DNA of 64,000 nt from Isoetes taiwanensis (lineage: Eukaryota; Streptophyta; Lycopodiopsida; Isoetales; Isoetaceae): contig JAJEKV010000013.1 of the NCBI GenBank assembly GCA_021234155.1, positions 8,567,193-8,631,192 on the forward strand, read 5' to 3'. Below the pieces are notes generated by a model. It did not search any database. It was not told where the DNA came from and worked only from the letters and a program-made list of their open reading frames with translations. How positions within the stretch are numbered: position 1 is the first letter of the stretch; every line of letters starts with the position of its first letter. The translations under genes were made by a program, and so were the position numbers. Below are positions 56,030-64,000 of the stretch, piece by piece.

Positions 56030-58336
56030 AACGTATGCTTCCATCAATCTATATCGTGCTGAAGAGGGTTACTTAAGGGGACAGTTTGAGTAACACTAAG
56101 ACTGTAGGCAAGTAAAGGAAAAGAGATGGCAACGATGACATGGAAGCCAATGAAGATACTTCAGAATTAACAGAACTGGAGAAATATGGGAGTTGGATTT
56201 AAAGTCGATTATTAGGCAGGAAGCAAATATGTCTACAATATTTGTCTTGACAAAACTATTAGCGCCCCATCAGTTGTAATACCTTTGTAAGCTATTGCAA
56301 GTGTAAATGTTTTCACGTATGGTTGAATTGAATTGATATTTATCATCTATAGAGATCAAATAGTCTACGGGGCTCAATACAAAAAACATAGTTGAATTTT
56401 TGGGCTTTTCTGTTTCCAGGTTACAAAACTGTGAAATCCCAGAATTGATGGAGCAAAGGAATTGGTAACCTTCGAAGAATGTGACTTCCGGACTTAGGAA
56501 GCAATAACACTTGTTTTATTAGATGCGAATTTTGATGCATTTAAGTTTGTGCCTGATGATCCAAACATAATCACTTGTTCGCAGCAGCTTTACTGGGCTT
56601 ACTGCTAGTTGTATCTGGCCATTCTACTTTGTGGGGAGATAATTCAGTAGGTACTTCTAATTATTAGAGTGCCGGTTTTTAGACACATGAAACTATTACT
56701 ATTATCAGGACCAATAGAAAGGGAGGCCAAGGAACAGGTTCAACGCCTGCCATGGCTAGCAATGTCAATTGGTGCATTTGACGACAATCCAGTGGATGTC
56801 ATTCCATGGCTCTGGGACTTGCCATGTTGGAATATCAAATTCAAGGATGAAATAAACATCACCTCCACAGGATTTTGGCTATTGCAAAAGTTCACCATTA
56901 ACTTCTGCAAGTCATGATGTAATACATTCTTCTGAATACAATTAAATCTCCTCAATGTGTTCATAGGAATCAATTCGGCCGCTATGCCGGACAAATAGAT
57001 CAAGAATGCTATTCCCGTTTCAACCCTAAAGGGAAAGCTTTTCGAGGAAATGATTGCTATTTTAGATCATACCATTTGGGCACCCTTGCCTTTTGAGTTT
57101 TATATGCCACTGAAATGATAATGTATACTTACTTACCCTTTAGATCCACCACTGCATAAGGTAAGGTCATCTGGCTAGCACAATTGAATCACATACGATA
57201 ATTATAACATGACTAAATCCTTCATGCTTCTGCACTGCCAATCGGCCATACACTTTATCCTAGATCATACAATTTGCAGTGTTCCTTCTGACTGTTCTGC
57301 AAAGTTGAGTAAAATTCTATTTCGTAGGCAGCATGATACTGTCCCAAGAAGATCTAAAGCAGTTCCTTCTGCAAAATCACTGTCTTGCCTTTCTCTTGAA
57401 GTTCGAATGGTCAGTTTTTAACAGCTGGTTCATGTCTGCAAAGAGACTTTTATGGAGGACTTCACCATCTTGGACATACTCTTAGTGGTATATTCAGAGA
57501 CATTCTCAGATGTCGCAAAAGAAATATCCGTAGGTTCTGTAAAAGAAGAAAATGTTTTGCTAGTTCTGCAGGAAAGAAAGGAACTCAATCTCCAATAGTT
57601 GGCATGAAACAAGCAAGACTACTTGCTGATCCCTATTTAAAAAATCCCTCATGCTATCTCCTAGAAAAGTGCCTAAAAATGGTACTGCGTTGTCATGCTC
57701 TCCATCTTAAGCTGCATCTACGGTCTAGCTATTTCATCCAGCGAATGCATAGATGTGTGTTTTGTATTTGTGAGATTTGGTATACAGATCCAACTGTTGG
57801 ATGAAGCAGAAACATCTTTGCTGGTTAAGGATGTTTGACTCATCCCAAGATTCCCCTTTCCATATCTTGCATGGTCGTATTAAGATGAAAACTTGGTCTT
57901 CTTGGCCTTTTCAATATAGTGATGCAGAAGAATGGTCCTAAAGGACGTGAAACAAAAAGCTGCAGCTTTAGCAGATGCGGTGCATTGCATAGACCGGCAT
58001 CTTGTCGCTATTGTTGCAATCTTATGGTTTCAGAAAACCAGAGCATCTGAACAAAGGTGTGGTTGATATAGTGTCTGGCCTTACTAGACCTCTTATATTC
58101 CGAGCAGTTAACATGTTGAAATCACAACTATGCCAGAGCTCAGGTCATCTCAATTTTATTCCATCATCTGCTGTCTATATCATTGCTGTTTTACCTCCTT
58201 ATGCAGAACTAGAGATGCTTCTTGACCTTGTGTAAACATTTGCCTTCACTGAAAAGTGCAGTGCCCCCAGTAGTCATTTCTCATTTTACGCCTCTGTGGT
58301 AATTGTGGTTTTCAAGAATTCGCTTTCATCAATCTA
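56030..58336 (+). pseudogene. URB1: Partial, degraded second copy of URB1
   Basis: Segments follow the order of the intact gene in the same orientation. 56037-56262 matches exon 3 (35808-36046). 56500-56880 matches exon 4. It then jumps to exon 6 (56880-56935 and 57223-57440) and on to the exon at 37611 onward (57600-58310). Exon 5 and part of exon 4 are missing. An unrelated piece of about 290 bp interrupts exon 6, and a copy of the GTCCACGG-type repeat lies near 56325-56400. Frames are broken by many indels. The last 19 bases (58318-58336) match exon 3 again (35814-35832), as if another exon-3 copy began there. It cannot encode URB1. Confidence 0.9.
56325..56400 (+). repeat. GTCCACGGAGACC repeat, diverged copy E
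   Basis: GTTGAATTGAATTGATATTT, ATCATCTATAGAGATCAAAT and GGGGCTCAATAC follow the family order with many substitutions. It sits between the exon-3 and exon-4 matches of the URB1 pseudogene. Confidence 0.45.
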
Positions 58337-58641
58337 AGCATTGTATCTCAAATGTAAATTGATACAATTGCAGATATTGATTGATTGATTGGCATGATGG
58401 CAGCAATAGCTGTAATATCAAACTGATACTACTATATTTGTACTTCCATATTCTACTTTGACTCAACACAACTGGTGATGCAGTAATTTAATGGAGACAT
58501 TTTAAAGGACCTATATCTCCCTTCATGCCCTTTCGCCCTTTCTCACAGCCCTTTCCAACAGCTATCTCCATGTAATAAACTACATCGATTGCTATCGAAC
58601 AGTTCATCTCTAGTTATATGTTCCTATTGGTTTTAGTATTC
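58337..58641. other. Between URB1 pseudogene and PPR gene
   Basis: Probably includes the PPR 3' UTR, read on the minus strand. No other feature seen. Confidence 0.35.
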
Positions 58642-61200
58642 TTACTCTATAAACATCTTCAAAGCGGTGGCATATGCATTTGACATAAGCACATAACCAG
58701 CATCATAATGAGGATCCAAATTAACAATTGCATTAAAGCATTGTCCGCCTAAGGTGACATTCTTGTGTATTTCACAAGCACTAAGAAGAGTTGTCCATAG
58801 ACAGAGATCAGGTTGCAAAGTATCTTTCACAAGGCCACCTGCTTCAACAAAATTCGCTTGACGGCCTAGAAGATCCACTAGACATGTGACGTGATATAAA
58901 TCGGGTTCTATGGAATGAAAATCTTTCATGGTTTTGAAATGATGCATGGCTTCCTCGACTAGCCCCACTCGACAAAATCCAGTCAGTACAAGATTCAGTG
59001 CTACTGCATCCACTTTAATGCCTGACTGCTGCATGTTCTCAAAACACTGCACAGCAAATTCAGCATCACCTTTTTGGGCATAGCCAGCAATCATTGCATG
59101 CCATGATATAGCATCTTTATTGGGTAAGTTGTTGAAAATTCTCCAAGCTTCCTTCAAGCTCCCACATTTAGCATGCATATCAATAAGGGCATTGCCAAGG
59201 ATAATATCTGATTGGAGCCCAAACTGAAGAAACTGCTCCTGTATCTGTCTGCCCTCCTCTATAGCACCAATAGTACCACATGCATTCAGAACGACCAAAA
59301 AGGTGACCTTGCTTGGTGCTATGCCATCTTGCTGCATATTTTTGAAACAGTCTACTGCAAGTAAGCCTTCACCATGCTTGGCATATCCAGCAATCATAAC
59401 ATTCCAAGACACCACATCCCGTCTCACGATTCCATCAAAAACTACCCTTGCTTCATCCAACTTTCCACATTTAGAGTACATGTCAAGAAGGGTGTTTCCC
59501 ACAGCATTGTCAGACTGAAAACCACACTCAATGATCTCTTGGTGGACGTGCCTGCCTTGCTCTATGTTATTTAAGTTACCACAAACTTTTAGAGTACTTA
59601 AAATGGCAGCTTTACCAGGTTTTATGTCCTCACCCTTCATTGCATTGAAACATTCTAGGGCATGATAGCCTTCGCCATGCTGAGCATAGCCTGCAATCAT
59701 AGCACCCCATGACACATGGGTTCGGTTCACCAAATTGCTGAAAACATGACGTGCCTCTTCCAAGCTCCTGCATTTTGCATACACATCAATTAAAATGCTT
59801 CCTGCCACCTCACCAGATTGCACCTCATTATCAATCATCTGTTCATGGACATACCGCCCATTTGGTAAAGCACATATGCTTCCGCATGCTTTCAAGCTGC
59901 TCAAAAACGTCACTGTATTATCCTCTCCTAGACCCTCAAACTTCATGCTCTGGAAGCATTGCAATGCAAGGAGGCCTTCGCCATACTCAGCATATGCTGC
60001 AATCATTGTGCTACGTGCTATGACATCCTCTTTAGCCAGTCTATCAAAACTTTTCTGCGCTTCCCTCAAACTTTTACATTTGGCATACATATCAACAAGG
60101 GTACTCCCCAGCATAACATCAGAATGCAATTCACTTTGAAGAATCTCTTCATGGACTTGCCTGCCTTTGTAAATGGCACCTGTACAAGTGCATGCCTTCA
60201 AGGCACTCAGAAATGCACCTCTATCTGATTTTATTCCCCTTTGCTGCATACTCACAAAACACTCTAATGCAAGGTGTCCTTCACCATACATGGCATACCC
60301 CTCAATCATTGTACCCCACAATATCACATCTCCATTTGGCAAATGGTCAAAAACTTTGCGGGCTTCTTCTAAGCATGCACATTTTGCATACATATCAATG
60401 AGAATACTACCCACGACAAGATCAAGTTGAAGTCTTTTCTCGAGTATCTGCTCGTGAATGTGGCGGCCCTTCTCAGTAACACCAAGAATGCTGCAAGCTT
60501 TCAAGGTACTCGAGAATGTCATTTTATCTGGTTTTATGCCCTTCTGCAGCATAGTTTCGTAACATTCTAAGGCAAAAAGGCCTTCACCTTGTTGGGCATA
60601 TCCTGAAATTATTGCACTCCATGACACCACATCTTGATTAGGCAAACTGTCAAATACTTTCCTGGCTTCCTCCAAACACCCAGACTTTGCATACATATCA
60701 AGAAGAGAACTTCCTACCACTACATCGGATTGGAGCCCAGTGACTATAAGATGGTTATGAATGCTCCTTCCTTGAGTTAAGTTACGTGTACTACTACATG
60801 CTCTTAGTATGCTAGGAAATGTAAATTTGTCTGGTTTTGCATCCTGAGTAGTCATTGTATAATACAAATGAAGGGCAGTTTCGCTCTTACCAAGTTTAGC
60901 ATGTCCACTAATAATTGCATTCCATGTATACTGGTCGGGTTTTGAAATCCTGTCGAATACGTAATTTGCTTCAGCAATATTTCCACCAGAGGCAAACAAA
61001 CGGACAAGACAGTTAGCCAAGTAAGAAACTGAATCAAGCCCACTACGAAGCATAAGGGAATTTACTCGCCTGCCAAGTTGAGCATCTTGCAATTTTGTGC
61101 ACTCAGCGAGCATCCGATGTGCAAGGGGCTTGGAAATGCTATGCCTGGCAAATGCATCGTCCAACCATTCTGGACATTGGACCATGATCATGAAGCTCAT
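58642..61200 (-). CDS. PLS-class pentatricopeptide repeat protein, 852 residues
   Basis: Uninterrupted ORF on the minus strand. From about residue 85 to 780 it is built of P-L-S triplets of about 101 residues, with hallmarks such as DMYAKCGKLDEARVVFDGI-like L motifs, DVVSWNVMIAGYAKHGEGLL and GIKPDKMTFSSTLKACSILG repeating. PPR proteins of this class bind single-stranded organellar RNA; positions 5 and 35 of each repeat choose the base, and C-terminal E/DYW domains support C-to-U editing. Here the E1-like segment begins (PDLCLWTTLLSACEIHKNVT, then LDPHYDAGYVLMSNAYA) but stops after ALKMFIE, so E2 and DYW are absent. The stop lies in GAGTAAGA, which is also a good splice donor. The N-terminus (MSFMIMVQCPEWLDDAFARH) is not a clear transit peptide. 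Confidence 0.9.
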   Translation of the reverse strand: MSFMIMVQCPEWLDDAFARHSISKPLAHRMLAECTKLQDAQLGRRVNSLMLRSGLDSVSYLANCLVRLFASGGNIAEANYVFDRISKPDQYTWNAIISGHAKLGKSETALHLYYTMTTQDAKPDKFTFPSILRACSSTRNLTQGRSIHNHLIVTGLQSDVVVGSSLLDMYAKSGCLEEARKVFDSLPNQDVVSWSAIISGYAQQGEGLFALECYETMLQKGIKPDKMTFSSTLKACSILGVTEKGRHIHEQILEKRLQLDLVVGSILIDMYAKCACLEEARKVFDHLPNGDVILWGTMIEGYAMYGEGHLALECFVSMQQRGIKSDRGAFLSALKACTCTGAIYKGRQVHEEILQSELHSDVMLGSTLVDMYAKCKSLREAQKSFDRLAKEDVIARSTMIAAYAEYGEGLLALQCFQSMKFEGLGEDNTVTFLSSLKACGSICALPNGRYVHEQMIDNEVQSGEVAGSILIDVYAKCRSLEEARHVFSNLVNRTHVSWGAMIAGYAQHGEGYHALECFNAMKGEDIKPGKAAILSTLKVCGNLNNIEQGRHVHQEIIECGFQSDNAVGNTLLDMYSKCGKLDEARVVFDGIVRRDVVSWNVMIAGYAKHGEGLLAVDCFKNMQQDGIAPSKVTFLVVLNACGTIGAIEEGRQIQEQFLQFGLQSDIILGNALIDMHAKCGSLKEAWRIFNNLPNKDAISWHAMIAGYAQKGDAEFAVQCFENMQQSGIKVDAVALNLVLTGFCRVGLVEEAMHHFKTMKDFHSIEPDLYHVTCLVDLLGRQANFVEAGGLVKDTLQPDLCLWTTLLSACEIHKNVTLGGQCFNAIVNLDPHYDAGYVLMSNAYATALKMFIE

Positions 61201-63083
61201 GAAAGAATTCGAAATGTTTGGATCCGCATCATCCCTTTAAGGCTACTTGATCCATCCCAATTAAGATCCAGGTTTCTGGCACAGACGATTTAATTACACT
61301 GTGACCGAGCAGCAATAAGCAGGTTTACTTCAGCCAAGGGATGGGGCGGGCAAGCGTTTGAGCAATCTCGTATGATTTTAAACCTAGAGACCATTTCACT
61401 TCTTTGAGGTATTCAGTGCATGGCCTACATAATAAGCTACCTATTGTGTGTATCTATTATTTGCCTCAGAAGGATTTCATTGCCCATTTAAATTGTTCAT
61501 TCATAGAGCAATGTTGTGCATCTTGTAAACCACCACTTGGTGGAAATTCCTACCACTTATGTTTCATTTAGGTAACCTCTTAGTGGGTAGTTTTACCCAA
61601 TCTGTGATGCTACAGCATTTCCACCAAGTGGTGAATCACATCTAGTAGCCCACTCGGGTGTCAGAGGTCACTTGTCGGTACCCACTGGCAACCCCGTTAC
61701 TCGGGGCTAGCGCCTCTAAGCCAACTACTTCTATAAAAGCTTAACTTTATGGCTGAGTGGTTATCCCTACATAAATGAATATGTTGTGTAACTTCTACCC
61801 TCGGAGTAATCTGTCAAGCCTTGCTAACATAAAAAATTTAGAGTTTAGCTTCACGATTTCAGCTGGCATGGCATGTAGAAGGGAGGGCGGCCGCTGCCCT
61901 CTAGCCGGCCAAGAACCGTGCCCTGAGCGCCAACGACATTCTTACATTCTCTTTATTTCAAAACTTAATAAAGTCATTTTTAAAGTAAGACCAAAAGATG
62001 CCATTGTGGGCTTGCTCTATTTGTTTGCAATTTGTAACTAAAGCAAGGAATGTGGACATGCAACATTTACCTTCTCTTATTCGTGAAGCTAAACGATTAT
62101 ATTGTGAAAAGAACTTTCTTGAAGCATTTGGACAAGTATCAAGGGTCTAGGATCATTTGAATGGGTATTATGATCAAGTTCGATGGGTTAATTCACCTTC
62201 ATGAATTAATCTAATGACACATTCCACAAGTATCATTTCTCATGTATTAAAATACACCAGCAGTCTTAGTCCCTTAGTCAAACAAGTTCTAGATAATGCA
62301 AAGACTTAAATAACATCTGAAAATGCATATTCCTCATCGTGGAATGCATTTGATATCAGGAGCCTCTCCTTGAAGCTTAGAAGAAAGGCTCATTTGTTTT
62401 TTAGTATAGTGCACAATCAAAACTTAGCCCCTAGCACACCATTGCTTAATCTGGAAGTTTACCATGTGGTTGAACTTCTATTCTCAAGATCATTTCCTGC
62501 AAAATCAGCATCTATCCATGCAGAAATATATTATATTATGTCTTCTTGTTTATGATGAACACACCTGAAAGTTTTCTTATGCTTCAAACTGTCTAAAAGT
62601 TTATTCTGCATATAAACTTAATTTTGCATAAAAACTTATGTGTGTAGCCTTTCGTGAAATATTTATGGAAAAGCTGAAATGTTAAATTGATAAGCCTTGT
62701 AAAAAGTTCTTCAGTTTGGTACATTTCCTACCTTGTGTAAGAGTGCATCGTAGAATATGTATTTGTTTTATATCTTCTACCTTTAGTTTGACATGCTATA
62801 CAAGAAATAAAATGGACCTATGCTAATTTCATGACCTTTAGAGTACATATTTTCTTTAAAGCTAAAAGCATGTTGTCAAAGGATTAGTTTGATCATCCAA
62901 AAGCCTTGGCTCCTATTTGCTCTATCTAGGTAGGTCCATGGTTAAGAATTACTTAAGCATTGTTGTTTTCAAATATTTGGCTCCATCATATATTGAGCTT
63001 GGCGCAAATAGTCAAGCATCTAAAATACAATTATGGTTTAGTGAGATACAAGGTTCCTCTTTATGGATTTAAAGTTAACTTGA
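61201..63083. other. Region upstream of the PPR gene, no gene recognised
   Basis: Includes the probable PPR promoter next to 61200. CACCACTTGGTGGAAAT at 61531-61547 pairs exactly with its inverse at 61617-61633, with inner partial pairing (CTACCACT and AGTGGGTAG), which suggests a tiny foldback element. The rest is AT-rich without motifs. Confidence 0.4.
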
Positions 63084-63420
63084 TATAGGCTGGGATTATG
63101 GAATAAAGCCTTGGAAAGGTTGTGGCCCATTGGGTAACTATTTCCATGAAAGTTTCGCCTTTTCGTGCACTGGTTACCACTAGAGGGTCTAGTGCATAAC
63201 ATTTGGTATATAAGAGCTAAGGTTCAATTCCTCGTGGCAACATTTGGTGTGTTCTATATGCTTGAGGGCAAGCATCCCGAGGAGGGGGAGGAATTGATAT
63301 GGTCTGGGGTTATAGGATAAAGCCTTGGAAAAGTTGGGACCCATTGGATAACGATTTCCATGAAGGATCCACCATTTTGGTGCAGTTACAAGTAGAGGGT
63401 CTAGTGCGTAATATAACTCG
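63084..63420. repeat. Direct duplication of about 120 bp, period about 213 bp
   Basis: GATATAGGCTGGGATTATGG at 63084 and GATATGGTCTGGGGTTATAG at about 63297 begin related copies. Both continue through AAAGCCTTGGAAA, CCCATTGG, TTTCCATGAA and TAGAGGGTCTAGTGC. Confidence 0.75.
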
Positions 63421-63661
63421 ACTTTCTGGAATTTTCTGGAATCTAAATTTGGCTACTCGAGATCAAAGGCCTCTAGCTTTGAAGCATCCAGAATTTATAG
63501 AAAATGGTTGCATAAATGTATTTCTTGCTTAGGGGATATATGGCAGGATAATAAATGGATCTCCTGGACTAGATTTAACGCTATAATTGGTGGCACTTCC
63601 TCTGACAGAATCCTTTATGATCATATTATGAGATCTGTGAGAAATATCAATCTTGTTAATT
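63421..63661. other. Unassigned right-end region
   Basis: Short ORFs (63299-63532, 63508-63720) without motifs. Confidence 0.3.
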
Positions 63662-63830
63662 TGGGATTTTCCAGTGTGGAGGAAAACTTTTTGGAATTTT
63701 TTTTTTATTTATTTCTCTAAGGTTTTAGAGCTTCTGGCTGCCGGAATAAAAACCCGATTTCCAAAAATCAGGAAAATTTTTTTGGTATGATTTCTATTTT
63801 TTCGTACGAAATTTTACTCACCTTAAAATT
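63662..63830 (+). repeat. Dispersed repeat shared with 16085-16245
   Basis: GGATTTTCCAGTGTGGAGG, a T-rich run, TTTCTCTAAGG, then GATTTCCAAAAATCAGGA and TATGATTTC follow the order seen at 16085-16245. Confidence 0.55.
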
Positions 63831-64000
63831 TCGGCCTTTTTTGACACGTTTTTACATAACGAAAAACAGAGTTGAACTCTGTGGGCGTTTTTAGCGGTAG
63901 CCTCCCACTGTTTACGCCAAATTTTACTTTACCGCTTCTACCCCGTTTACGCCAAACTTCTTCCGACCGTCTTTCCCGTTCCCGCTATGGCATTTGCATC

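Noticed and set aside
59303-60430. Several plus ORFs of 60-114 codons
   Set aside because: Antisense shadows of the PPR gene.
61740-61775. tRNA-like GGCTGAGTGGTTATCCC
   Set aside because: No cloverleaf could be drawn; acceptor and T arms are missing.
61865-61905. GGGCGGCCGCTGCCC hairpin followed by CTAG, as a fourth Helitron end
   Set aside because: The hairpin is only about one base from CTAG, whereas the other three ends have 7-9 bases, and the flanks do not match.
63988-64000. ATGGCATTTGCA at the right edge as the start of a gene
   Set aside because: Only four codons are visible, so no identification is possible.

Overview
This is a nuclear segment of a land plant. The evidence is intron-containing genes, a MAP-kinase-phosphatase-1 (MKP1) type gene, a PLS-class pentatricopeptide repeat (PPR) gene with long uniform repeats, plant L1-type LINEs with DUF4283-like ORF1, Helitron 3' ends, and an LTR element primed by initiator-Met tRNA. 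The PPR repeat style and the heavily degraded repeat background suggest a seed-free vascular plant such as a fern. That placement is inference, because no marker in the window fixes the species.

Layout. 1-617 (minus): first exon of an MKP1-like gene whose phosphatase domain lies off the left edge. 618-5.6 kb: upstream region and unassigned DNA. 5.8-6.2 kb: an orphan 143-codon ORF. 6712-20413: two 1.2-kb arms in inverted orientation enclosing 11.3 kb, which contains a Helitron 3' end, a 5'-truncated LINE (10663-12699) and old repeats. 22559-22586: a second Helitron 3' end. 22841-28643: a nearly full-length but decayed LINE with a 16-bp target duplication. 28903-33539: an LTR element without coding capacity, whose 5' LTR holds two younger insertions. 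33869-45545 (plus): a URB1/NPA1 ribosome-biogenesis gene with many exons and unexplained frame breaks in the middle. 46-54 kb: mostly repeats, including a GATA microsatellite, a third Helitron 3' end and a 1.3-kb polypyrimidine tract. 54148-55428: a Mutator-like element with 13 copies of a 20-bp palindrome and a perfect 24-bp hairpin. 56030-58336: a broken partial second copy of URB1. 58642-61200 (minus): an intact 852-codon PPR gene. 61.2-64 kb: repeats and unassigned DNA.

The host genes are unrelated single loci, as usual in plants. MKP1 would damp MAPK signalling, URB1 would act in nucleolar 60S assembly, and the PPR protein would process organellar RNA. Most of the rest is nested transposon material. 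The observations I rate highest are the palindrome-array element with its 10-bp target duplication, the long inverted-repeat pair, and the state of the two URB1 copies.
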